From positions 1 through 64,000 of IMG/VR virus record IMGVR_UViG_3300021401_000005: a stretch of DNA of 64,000 nt. One strand, given 5' to 3'. The notes beneath the pieces are model-generated. The model was not told where the DNA came from, did not search any database, and saw nothing but the letters and a program-made list of their open reading frames with translations. A program made the translations under genes and the position numbers. The DNA comes from a virus. This document shows, piece after piece, positions 30,662 through 41,300 of the stretch (position 1 is its first letter; every line of letters starts with the position of its first letter).

Positions 30662-33600
30662 TTGCCCTTCTTGACCGTCAAGATTCAGCCTGGGGTCAAG
30701 ACCATCGCGACCCCGACGCTGCTCAACGCGAACATCGTCGCCTCAAACTTGATCCGCTGGCGCGGCGGCCTGCCCGAGAAGTACGGCGGCTGGATGAATT
30801 TCTTCACCAACCTAGGCCCGGGCGGCGGCCCGGGCGCCGCCACCCTTCCGGGTATCGTCCGCGACATGTGCGCCTGGGCGGACCTCGACACCATCAACCA
30901 CCTCGCGCTTGGCGGAACCAATGGCTTGACAGCCCTGACGCCAAACGCGGCGGGAGGGCCGCCGACGGTGGGCGATATCGCGCCGCGCTACGTGCTGACC
31001 ACGAGCACGACTGCGATCACGACCGATGGGTCGACCTTTTCGTCATACGCTCTAGACGCATCACCGCCAGGAAGCATGACTATCACCCTTGCTGGCAACG
31101 TAGCCGCGTCGGTGCAAGTCGGATGGCGCGTTCGCTGCTTTGGCTCCAGCGCAGGGGGCCCCCTTGGCCCCACGTTCGCGATCCCGCAGGGGACAGTCGT
31201 CACCGCGATAGCCCTGGCGCCTCCGCCCGGAGGCGGCGGCGACGTGACGACAATCACTTTAAGCCAGCCAGTTGCGCCAGGGTTTCCTGGGGTAGCGGGC
31301 GCTCCTGGGCCAGGGGTGGAGCAAGCCGCTGAGATTGTTTTCGACAGCCCCGCGACAATCATCACGTTCACCGACCCCAGCATGCCATCGGGGTTCAACA
31401 CCCACTGCTCGATCCAGGTTCTGAACCACGTCTGGCTCGGCGACGGGCAGATCCTGTTGGGGACATATCCGGTACAAACCGTCACGCAGGGTTTGAGCGG
31501 GGTCTTCACGATCGCCGCGCCGCCGGGGTGGTTTTACTGTGCCACGCCGGCCGTGCTGAGTCTCCAACTAACTAACGGCGTCGCCGGCCCACCAGAGGGG
31601 ATAGGCACCTTCCCTTACACACTGAACATTGGCGGCAGCGGCGGCTACAACATCGCAACGGTCGGCATAGTGCCATATCAGGCGGGCGGCACGCTCGCTA
31701 TCGCAGCGCCGACGACCTTTGGCGGGGTCAATTTTGAGGGGCAGTTTTACGCGATCACGGCGCTCGACGTGGGGCAAAACATTCCAATGAACACCGGGCG
31801 AAGTTTCGCCTTCAGCCTACCCAATCCCCCCAGTGCAAACGGCAACGTGAACGAAGGCAATCTCGTCAGCCCGCAAATCGCGGAGATTATTTACTGGCTT
31901 TCGGAGCCGCCCGTAGGCACGGCGCACAACGCGCGCGGCGCGCTCGGCGGGAATCCTTACCCGCCTCTCTACGGCAGTGCGGACTATGGAGCGCGCTGGG
32001 TCGGCGGTGTCACCAGTGACGACTGGTCGCTCGCCAACTTCGGCTCGACGCTCCTATCGAGCCCGCTCAATGGGCCACTGTTCCAGTGGGACCCGACGGC
32101 GGGCGTTCCGAACTCGGCCGCGATCGGCGGCGCGCCCACCACTTGCGCGGGCTTTTTTGTCGGCATGCCCGAGCAGCAGATCATTGTTTACGGGGCAAGC
32201 TACGATCAGGTGCAGGACCCTCTGCTCGTCGCGTGGTGCGACAACGCCAACTACAACGTTTGGATTGCCAATACCGACAATCAGGCTGGGACGTTTCGGC
32301 TGTCGCGCGGAAGCAAGATTGTCGGCGGCATCCAGGGGCCGCAGCAGGCGATGCTGTGGACCGATGTCGGTCTCTGGGTGATGAGTTACATCGGATATCC
32401 GGATGTGTTCGGGTTCAATGAGGTGGCGCAGGGATGCGGGCTGATCGGCAAGCACGCCGTCGCGGTCTACGGCCCCCAGGTGTTCTGGATGGGACGCGAC
32501 GCCTTCTGGGTTTACGCTAACGGCGCGGCGCAGCGGCTCCCGTGCGATGTGTGGGACGTCATCGTCAAGAACCTCAACAATACGCGAAACACCAACGGGG
32601 ATTACGTCTATTGGGGCCACATTCGCGGAGCCGCGAACTCGGACTATGACGAAGTCGCGTGGCACTTCCCCTCACAGGCCGCGACGGACGGCGAGAACGA
32701 CAGCTTCGTCAAATTCAATACGGTCACCGGGGAATGGGACTATTCGATCTCGACCCCGCAACAAGGCATGGTCGGCAATACGCCGGTCCGGATAACCGAG
32801 TGGACCGACCACAATATTTTCGGTCACCCGCTCTCGGTGATGCTTGGCCACACCGTCATAACCGGGGTGGCCTCCATCGGAGGCCTCGCAGGCGCAACCA
32901 CTTTCTCGCTCGTTGGGGGGCTGCCCGCAGGCGTTCTCGTCGGGATGACTATCGCCGACCTCACCAACCCGGCTGCGATTACGGCTGGGACCCAGTTGTC
33001 CATCGTCACGACCCAAGTGACTTTGAGCCTGCCTTTGACGGCAAACGTGCCTGTCGGGAGTTTGATTACCTTTGTGGCGCCAAGCGGCTATCCGTCCATG
33101 ACCGTGGCCACGAGCGCGGCGAGTGCTTCTGGATCATCCGTTCTGATCTTCACTACCAATCTGGCGGGGCTCGCTGTCGGCTGGGAGGTCTTTGCTTTCG
33201 CTGGCGCGATAGCAACCGCGACCACGGTAAGCAGCTTCATCGCGTCGCAGATCACGGTGAGCGAGCCTTTGGCGGCGAATGTCTCGGCTGGCGACACGAT
33301 CCAGTTCACCGGCTGGAACTCATCGGTGATGCAGCATGAAATGGGAATGGACGCCAACGGCTCGCCCATCAATTGGATGGTCCAGACCGGCTTCTTCATG
33401 CTCAGCGACGGCGAGGACAAAGTCTTCGTCGACTATATGCTGCCCGACTTCCTATGGCGGCGGTGGCAACAGCCGCAGTCCACCAGCGCCACAGTCGAGA
33501 TCACGCTCTACACCGCCGATGAGCCGGACGATCCGACTGACCCGTGGATCGCCTACGGGCCTTTTGTGGTGACCAACGCCTCCGGGGGCGTCGAGGTCCG

Positions 33601-33706
33601 ATGCAGAGGCCGATACTTTTTCGCCTTGATCCAAGGCAATGACCTTGGATCGTTCGTCCGGTTGGGCGGCATCAAGTTTCGCTTTGCACCTGACGGGCGC
33701 AATTAG
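30662..33706 (+). CDS. Large tail protein (tail tubular B-like)
   Basis: 1014 residues from TTG 30662, 4 bases after the previous stop. N-terminus PGVKTIATPTLLNANIVASNLIRWRGGLPEKYGGW is typical of podovirus nozzle/tubular proteins. The middle contains beta-rich repeats (VITGVASIGGLAG.TTFSLVGGLPAG and related, twice), the C-terminus a compact W-rich fold (LPDFLWRRWQQPQ). Probably the tail nozzle. Confidence 0.8.
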   Translation: MPFLTVKIQPGVKTIATPTLLNANIVASNLIRWRGGLPEKYGGWMNFFTNLGPGGGPGAATLPGIVRDMCAWADLDTINHLALGGTNGLTALTPNAAGGPPTVGDIAPRYVLTTSTTAITTDGSTFSSYALDASPPGSMTITLAGNVAASVQVGWRVRCFGSSAGGPLGPTFAIPQGTVVTAIALAPPPGGGGDVTTITLSQPVAPGFPGVAGAPGPGVEQAAEIVFDSPATIITFTDPSMPSGFNTHCSIQVLNHVWLGDGQILLGTYPVQTVTQGLSGVFTIAAPPGWFYCATPAVLSLQLTNGVAGPPEGIGTFPYTLNIGGSGGYNIATVGIVPYQAGGTLAIAAPTTFGGVNFEGQFYAITALDVGQNIPMNTGRSFAFSLPNPPSANGNVNEGNLVSPQIAEIIYWLSEPPVGTAHNARGALGGNPYPPLYGSADYGARWVGGVTSDDWSLANFGSTLLSSPLNGPLFQWDPTAGVPNSAAIGGAPTTCAGFFVGMPEQQIIVYGASYDQVQDPLLVAWCDNANYNVWIANTDNQAGTFRLSRGSKIVGGIQGPQQAMLWTDVGLWVMSYIGYPDVFGFNEVAQGCGLIGKHAVAVYGPQVFWMGRDAFWVYANGAAQRLPCDVWDVIVKNLNNTRNTNGDYVYWGHIRGAANSDYDEVAWHFPSQAATDGENDSFVKFNTVTGEWDYSISTPQQGMVGNTPVRITEWTDHNIFGHPLSVMLGHTVITGVASIGGLAGATTFSLVGGLPAGVLVGMTIADLTNPAAITAGTQLSIVTTQVTLSLPLTANVPVGSLITFVAPSGYPSMTVATSAASASGSSVLIFTTNLAGLAVGWEVFAFAGAIATATTVSSFIASQITVSEPLAANVSAGDTIQFTGWNSSVMQHEMGMDANGSPINWMVQTGFFMLSDGEDKVFVDYMLPDFLWRRWQQPQSTSATVEITLYTADEPDDPTDPWIAYGPFVVTNASGGVEVRCRGRYFFALIQGNDLGSFVRLGGIKFRFAPDGRN

Positions 33707-33717
33707 GGAGAAGGGCT

Positions 33718-34065
33718 ATGGCCGACATCGGCGCGGGCGACCTCCAGACGCTGATCTCGACGTTGCAGAACAGCAACAAGCAGTCCGGCCATATCATCAA
33801 AGCCATCGAAGGGGTCGGCAGTTCGTTGGCCAGCTCTTTGAGCGGCAGTATCGGTACGAGCGTCGCCCAAGCCGTCTCTCAAGCCCTCGCCTCCGCGAGC
33901 GCGGCCCAAAGCGCTGTCACGCCCATGAGCGCGCGGGTGACGGCCGAGCCCTCGTTCGGAGCCACGACAGAGGGCGGGCCTCTCCCGGCTGAGCCGGACG
34001 GCTACATCACCATCACCATTCCTGGCGTCGGGGATCGCTTCATCCCCTATTACTCGGCGGGGTAG
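33718..34065 (+). CDS. Small Ser/Ala-rich virion-module protein
   Basis: 115 residues behind AGGGAGAAGGGCT. N-terminal amphipathic helix (LQTLISTLQNSNKQSGHIIKAIEGVGSSLASSL), then Ala/Ser-rich and a short strand end (GYITITIPGVGDRF). Role unknown. Confidence 0.6.
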   Translation: MADIGAGDLQTLISTLQNSNKQSGHIIKAIEGVGSSLASSLSGSIGTSVAQAVSQALASASAAQSAVTPMSARVTAEPSFGATTEGGPLPAEPDGYITITIPGVGDRFIPYYSAG

Positions 34066-34070
34066 GCCTC

Positions 34071-34784
34071 ATGCCCGGTTACAATCCATCGTCAATTAGA
34101 ATCCAGCGCATGCTTGGCGCGACGGCGCCTATCCGCCCGCCGAAGATGCCGAAACCGATGTCGACGCCGAAGTTCGGCCCCGGGATCAGCGATCGGATGC
34201 TGATGCGGCCAGGGCGCGCCGACGGCGGCGGCATCACCGACAGTCCCGCCTCACCCTTCGCGGGCGGCATCATGTCGACCGGCGCGGGCCGCGCCGACGA
34301 CGTCCCGATGCATGTCCCGAACGGGGCCTATGTCATGCCAGCCTGGGCGGTCAGCCATCTCGGCGAGGGGAACACCATCAACGGCATGAGCCAATTGAAG
34401 ATGATGTTCGGCAGTCCGTGGGGCGCGCCAAAGACGCCGTTCGGCGCTCCGAGCCCCGCGCTTTCGGTCGGCAAGGGCGTCCCCATGCCGCATCCGAAGC
34501 CTCCGCCCATGCACTTCCAACCACCGAATTTCTACCCACAGGGCATGTCGGCGGAGAACCCGGCGCTGAGCGACAAGCAGAAGCACGGCGGTGCGGCGGT
34601 CGGCGGTGGGGGAGCGATCCCGATCAACGCGAGCGGCGGCGAGTTCGTGATCGACCCGGACGAGGTTGCGAGAATCGGGGACGGCAACGTCAATAAGGGA
34701 CACAAGGTCCTCGACTTGTGGGTCATGAAGTTGAAGAAAGAGGCAGCCGACACGCTCAAGAAGCTCCCCGGTCCGGCGAAATAG
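34071..34784 (+). CDS. Conserved Pro/Gly-rich virion protein (GGEFVI type)
   Basis: 237 residues. Low-complexity Pro/Met/Gly N-terminus; conserved core INASGGEFVIDPDEVARIGDGN and end KVLDLWVMKLKKEAADTLKKLPGP. This signature is common in internal or tail-tip genes of podoviruses; function unknown. Confidence 0.65.
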   Translation: MPGYNPSSIRIQRMLGATAPIRPPKMPKPMSTPKFGPGISDRMLMRPGRADGGGITDSPASPFAGGIMSTGAGRADDVPMHVPNGAYVMPAWAVSHLGEGNTINGMSQLKMMFGSPWGAPKTPFGAPSPALSVGKGVPMPHPKPPPMHFQPPNFYPQGMSAENPALSDKQKHGGAAVGGGGAIPINASGGEFVIDPDEVARIGDGNVNKGHKVLDLWVMKLKKEAADTLKKLPGPAK

Positions 34785-34794
34785 GAGGCGAGGC

Positions 34795-35361
34795 GTGAAA
34801 GAGTTCTCGCGCGAGCACGAAGCCGAGCTGCGGGACACGCCGCCGCGCACCCCGATCCGCTTAGCCGATGACGACGACGAGCTGGGCATCCTCGACATGT
34901 GTCGGCTGATGCACCGAGAGCAGCCCTATCACCCGCTCAACGTCGGCAAGGTGGCGGCGATGATCAGGCTCGCCATCCATCAGGGGCCGGAGCGGCGTGG
35001 CATCCTCGGCGTGATCGGCGAGCGCGACCATCTCCGGGGCGCGATCTTCCTGCTGATCGAACCAATCTGGTACTCGGACGACTGGCAGCTGCTTGAGTTT
35101 TTCAATTACGTGCGGCCGGAATATCGGCGCGAGGGCTACGCCCAAGATCTCATAGCCTACGCCAAGCGGTGCAGCGATCAGATCGGCATCGACCTCACCA
35201 TCGGCGTGTTCTCGAACATCCGGACCGCCGCGAAGATCCGCCTCTATCGCCGCTGGGTCCCGCAGTTCGGCGCGTTCTTCTGTTACGCGCCCCCGAACCG
35301 GAAACCGTTTATCGATCGCCTCGCTGAAATGACGCCCGTGAACAAAGTCGCGGCGGAGTAG
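34795..35361 (+). CDS. GNAT-type acetyltransferase-like protein
   Basis: 188 residues from GTG 34795 (AGGAGGCGAGGC). Residues ~70-165 follow the GNAT core: GVIGERDHLRGAIFLLIEPI (strands), WQLLEFFNYVRPEYRREGYAQDLIAYAKR (R-x-x-G-x-A CoA loop and helix), LTIGVFSN. Phages of this class often carry such a gene between tail genes; substrate unknown. Confidence 0.75.
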   Translation: MKEFSREHEAELRDTPPRTPIRLADDDDELGILDMCRLMHREQPYHPLNVGKVAAMIRLAIHQGPERRGILGVIGERDHLRGAIFLLIEPIWYSDDWQLLEFFNYVRPEYRREGYAQDLIAYAKRCSDQIGIDLTIGVFSNIRTAAKIRLYRRWVPQFGAFFCYAPPNRKPFIDRLAEMTPVNKVAAE

Positions 35362-35366
35362 CAACC

Positions 35367-38300
35367 ATGGGCTCGAAGGGCGGCACCACTCAGCAGACAT
35401 CGACGCAATCCTCGTCGGGTCCCCCGCCCCAGGTCCTGGCCGAGTATCAAGGCCTCGTCGACCGCGCGACCAACGTCGCGAACCAACCCTATCAGCCCTA
35501 CCAGGGCGAACAGGTCGCCCCGCTGGCGTCCCAAACGCTTCAGGGGCTTGGCCAGATCGGGCAGTACGCCAACGCGGCCCAACTTCCCTTATTTGGAGCG
35601 AGCGCGGGCACCTCCCAGGCAATGCAATCGGCGACGGACGAAGCTCTGGGCTCGGCTGGCGCAGCATCGGGCATGACTGGGAATGTGGCGAACGCGGCCA
35701 TGGGCATGACCGAAGCCGCCGCCGCGCCCGTCAACGCGGAGCAATTCCAGGGCCAAAGTTCGCTCCAGCCTTTTATGAACCCGTACACGTCCGATGTTGT
35801 CCAGGCGACCCAGAACGAGTTCAATAATCAGAACCAACAGCAGGCACAGTTTCTCAACAGCGCGAACATAAGTTCAGGCGCGTTCGGCGGCGACAGGGCT
35901 GGCGTCAGCCAGGGGATTCTGGCCAATCAGCAGCAGCTCGCCGAAGCGCCGACGATCGCCGGCTTGAACCAAGCCAACTTCACCCAGGCCATGCAGGACT
36001 GGCAGCAGCAGCAAGGGGTGAACCTCGGGGCAGCGCAAGCGAATCGCAGCGCCTTGATGGGCGCCGCGAACCAGTACGGAAACCTCGGCCTGACTGCCGC
36101 CAACCAGATTGGGAACCTCGGCCTAAACGCCGCGCAAGAAGTCGGGAATGTCGGCCTAGCCGGGTCGAACCAGATGGGGCAGATCGGCCTGTCTGAGCAG
36201 CAAGCAGGGCTTCAGGGCGGCCAAGCGCAGATCCAAGCCGGCACGATCCCGCAGACCGAACAGCAGGCGATCGATACCGCCGCCCAGAACATGTACCAGA
36301 CTGGGCAATCGTATCCGTTCACCACCACCGGCTGGCTCGGCAACATCATCGAGGGAACCGGAAGCCTCTCCGGCGGCCAGGGCTCCAGCACCACGACCTC
36401 TCCTGGGCCGAACGCGATCACTCAGGGGCTCGGCGCGGCCTCGCAAGGCGTTGGGCTCCTGGGCAGCATAATGTCGCTCTCCGACGAGCGCGCGAAGGAG
36501 AACATCGAGCCGATCGGCGAGACCTACGACAATCAGAAAATCTACAGGTACAACTTCAAGGGTGACCCGCGCACCCAGATCGGCTTGCTGGCGCAAGAAG
36601 AGGCCTATCACCATCCAGGCAGCGTCCAGCGGATCGGCATGGGCGATCTGCTTGGCATCGACTACGGCGGCGCGACCGAAGACGCGGCCGATCGCGGTCA
36701 CTTTGCCTCTGGCGGCGCGCCGCCGGCGAGCATGGCGGGGCTGGGCGCCATGGGCGGGATGGGCGGCGGCGGCGCGATGTCTCCGGGCTCGGATCTCATG
36801 TTTAGCGGCGATCCTGGCGCGCGGATGGGCATGGGCACGTTCGCTCTCATGGGCGGCTCCAATGTCCGTCCGGAACCGACTACGGCCATGTCGCGTCCGC
36901 CTGGGTGGGAGCCTCCATATCAGCCTGCGCCGCAGGCGCCTCCGCCGCAGCAGAATTTGCCACAGTCTTCGTTTCGCCAGTTGCAGCAGTATGGTCTTAG
37001 CGGAGGCGAGGCCCGCCCGAGCTTCCAAGGCGGCGGCACGGCCATCACTACCCCAGAGGAAGCCATTCCGATCGGCACGAGCGGCCAGTCCAGCTACACC
37101 CAAGGCTGGCAGCCGGGGGATCTCCTGAACCCTGCCGCTGGTGTATCCGAGGCGTTGTTCGGCGAGGCGACGGCGGGGTCGAAGACCCCCTACTACGGGC
37201 TGGATCTCGACCAGCTGAACGCGATCGGCGGCGGGCAATGGATGCCGCCGGACACCAACGCGCCGCAGCCGGACTATGGGAACCTCCAGAACTCGCCGCA
37301 GTTCGGCGCGGCCGAGAAGTCGCTCTCGGGCCTGTTCGGCCCCGGCTACACGCCGGGATCGACCGGCGCTCCGCCTGCGACATCTCCGGTGGCCGCCGCC
37401 GCCGCCAAGCCCGCCGCGCAACAGCAACCAGCGGGGCATTGGCAATCAGTTGGCGGGACGACCACTGGCGGTGCAGCCGGGGGCGAAAACCTGGGCATGG
37501 GCGCTCAGATCGGAAACGTCTTTCAAAATGAATGGGTGCCCGACCCGGCCGTGTCGACCGTAGCGGCCACCGCCGCGCCGGGGCTCGCGACGGGAAAAGC
37601 AGACGGCGGAGGAGTGAGCATGAGATCCGGCTTCCAGCGCGGCGGCTTCCCGCAATTCACCACCTACCAGCCGACCGCGAACCCGGCGCGCACCCCGCCG
37701 ACCTATACCGCGCTCGATCTCTCGCACATGTTCGGCGGCGGGCAGCAGCCGCAGCAAGCGCCGCGCGCCATCCAGATCCAGCGCCAGCTCGGGCAGGCGC
37801 GCGCCCAGGCGGCGGCCCAGCGTGGCATCGTGCGGCCTCGCGTCATCGCCCCGGACCCGGTGACCGGCCAGCATCACGACATCACCCCGCCCGACCATCC
37901 TTCGACCGCGCGCTATCCCGGCTGGCCGACTCCTGGGCCGGGAAACGCAACCCCTGATGGCTTGCCGATGAGGCCGCCAGCGCGGGTGCCGCTCCAGACC
38001 TCGCCGAACGCCTTTCCTGGGGGCGTGGCCAATCCGACCATTCCGTCTTCGCGCGGCGGCGGCATGGGCTTCCCGAGTTTGGGCATGGTGCCCGCAGCGG
38101 CGGCTGGCACGCCACCGGGACCGCTGGCCTCGGCGTCGTGGTGGGGCGGTTTGCCGAAGGAGGAACTGCCTTCGAGATCTCGTGGCCTGACAACGGTCGC
38201 GCCGCCGCTTGATGGCACGCAGGAATGGAACAAGCCTTCGGCCGAGGTCGAGAGCCCCCGCGAGAGCGCCGAATTTTCAGAGGCGGGGCGACCGCTGATG

Positions 38301-41300
38301 GCGCCGAGGCTCATTGGCGCCGATCCTGGCGGGCAGCACACTTTGCTAGGGCCGCACTCGATGCAGGCGCTCCCGCCGCCGTCCGGCGACGAAGCGCCCA
38401 TGCACAGTGGCTGGGACGTCGACCTCCCGGGCGTCTTCCGAGGCGGTGGCCACGGGATCGCCGCCGAGGCGCGCGGCGGGCGGGTTCCTCGCTACTACGG
38501 AGGCCGGATCGGCCGCGATGACGGCGGCTCGATCCCGATCGGCGGTGGCGCGGGCAACGTCATGGAGGCACCCACTGGCACCCCTGCCTCGCCCGATCTC
38601 AGCGATATCGATTGGAACTCGATCTTCGGCGGGGACCCAGGCCAGGGAGCGGTTAGGACGCCGGACTTCTCCGCGCTTCCCGATGATACGTTCGATCTCG
38701 GCGGCGGCTCTCCGCAGCGCGCCCAGATCGATCCGCGAGCTGTCGCCCAAGCGCCTAGCTTCCAGGGCGCAAGCGGGGGCGGAGGCGGCGGCCCTCACTT
38801 TACCCAGGTCTCCAACATGGGCGGGCCGCCGATCTCCGCGCTTGACCTCTCGGGCCACTACACGCCGACCACCGGCAACGCGCGCGGCGCAACCTATGTC
38901 CCGGGAGCCGGCGGCGCAGCTGGCGCAGGGATCAGCCCGAACGCGCGCGCTGAAGCGCCGGAGCACCCAGCGATTGCGGTGGCGCGCCATATCGCCAGCA
39001 GAGCGCACGCGGCAGGATTCGCGGCGGGCCACGCGGCGGGGAGAGGGGCGTCGGGGAGAATCATCCCGACCCAGATGGGGCCGGAGGGGGTAGCCAGTCC
39101 GAGGCCCTACGGGCCACAGCTGTCCACGAACCCCACCCAGATGGGGCCGGAGGGGGTAGCGAATTATCAGGGCGGCGGCGGCGTCATGGGCTCCTCGCCC
39201 GTCATGAACGCGGGCGCCTACACCCCGCAGGGCGAGGGCGTGACAGGCCAGACCTCGCAGGGTCGAGGCATGGGGTTCGGCGATCTGTTCGGCGGCGGCG
39301 ACCGCGCTGGCTTCCAAACCGGCGGAGAGGCCGGGGTCGATCCGTTCCTGGCGGCGATTGACGCCGCCGTGACGCAGGGGCCGAGAGGACAAGGCCCGCC
39401 CCAGGCGCCCCAGGCGCCCAAGCCGCCGGAGCCGCCGGGGCAGGGGCAGCAACCGGGAGGCGACCTCGGCAAGAACATCCAGAGCCTTACCAGCGGTATC
39501 AAAGGCCTCGGCGGCCAATCGCAAGGCGGGGGCGGGGGCGGGGACGGCTCATCGGGCCTGACCGGCGGCGACCCGAGTGACCTCTCCGGAGGCTGGGGCG
39601 ACATGGCGGGCACGCCGAATATGGACGACGCCTCGCTCGGTCTGTCCATGGGCGATGATTTCGGCTTTGCGATGGGAGGTGGCGTGGGGCTTGGCTCCCT
39701 ACGCGGTGGCTTTTCCGATGGCGGGACGCCGGACCTCGATGCGCTCGATGCCGAGGTTGCAGGGGCTCCGCCCCCTGGCCAAGTAGCGGCCGCTCCCGCG
39801 ACGGGCGCAGGCAAAGGAGGCGGAGGCGGGAACGTCTCTGACCTCATCAATCAGAATTTCGGCAATCGAGCGGGATACGCCTCGACGATCTCCTCGCTCG
39901 AAAGCAGCATGGGCAAGAACTATGTCGGCGACGGCGGCTCGTCCTTCGGGCCGTACATGCTGCACTACGGCGGGGTCAGTCAGAAGTATCCGCACCCCGG
40001 TCTCGGTGATGAGTTCACCAAGCAGACCGGCCTCGATGCGCGCGATCCGTCGACCGTGCCGCAACAGATCAAATTCGTTGCGGATTACACCGCCGCGCAC
40101 GGCTGGCACGATTGGTCGACGAAGGCCCAAGCCGACAAGCTAACGGGCGGCGCGCCGACTGCGGTGGCCGGCGCTGATGTCCCGTCTGCGGCAGCTCAGC
40201 CCGCGCAGGCGAGCACGGAAGCCTACGGCGGCGGCTTCCAGATTCCTCCTGGCCAGGGCAGTCCGCCTCCTGGGCAGCTGAACCGGGCCAATCTTCAGGC
40301 GCCCACCATGGGCGACGAGATCCGGCACGATCCGTTCGGCTACATGATGACGGTCGGCGCGGGGATGATGGCTTCGCGCTCGCCGTGGCTCGGCGTGGGG
40401 ATCGGCGAAGGCTTCGAGGCCGGGAACAAATACCTCCAGTCGCAGAAAGAGCTGGAGAAGAGCTGGGGCCAGACGCAGGCGCAGATCAACAACCTGTCGC
40501 AGGAAGCGCGCGATCATGGCGCGGACGCGGATCTGAAGGCCCAGCAGCTCCAGACTGCGTCGCTGATGAACAAGCTCATGATTGAGAGGATGCGCCAGAA
40601 AGGTCTGATCCCCGGCGGGACCAGCGGCGCGCCCTCGCCAGCGCCCACAGGAGGCCCAGGACAGGGCCTCCAGCCTACCCAGCCCCTTACGACCCTCGGC
40701 GGCGGCTCGGGCTCCAGCGGGGCTCCTAGCGGCCCCAGCGCGCCATCCGGAGGTGCCGCCGCTCCTTCCGGTCCGGCTCCTGCGGACCCAGATGCGGCCC
40801 CGAGGATCGAGGACGACCCGCTCTACAAGCAGGCCCAGGATCTATACACGAAGGCTCAAGACGCGGAACTCGACGACAGATTGATGGGCACGCACACGGC
40901 CGAGGATATGCGGGCACAGGCTAAGGAGCTGAGCGACGCCGCGCAGAAGAATTTCGAGAAAACCTCGGCCCCCTACGGCGCGAAAATCGAAGCGCAAAAG
41001 GCTGGCTTTACCGAGTACCAGAAGAGGGCTGACGAGTTCACTGGCGACTATCAGAGCAATGTCGAGATGCTTCAGCAGCTCGGGAAGATCTACCAGCACT
41101 ATCGATCCGGAACCGGCGCGGGAGACATCGGCGAAATTCAGGGCTTCGCCGATCGCTTCGGCCTCGGCGGTGTTCTGCCGCAGGGGTGGGACAAGGCCGG
41201 TTATGACGCCGCCATGAAGACGGCGGTCGATGCCGCCTTCCAAAAGATGCAGTCCAGCGGAGCTAACAAGGCGCCCAGGTCCATCATGCAAGAGGCGTTG

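Noticed and set aside
36156-37445. 429-codon reverse-strand frame inside the giant virion gene
   Set aside because: Arg/Ala-rich shadow of a long + strand gene with clear domains; no ribosome site or family pattern.
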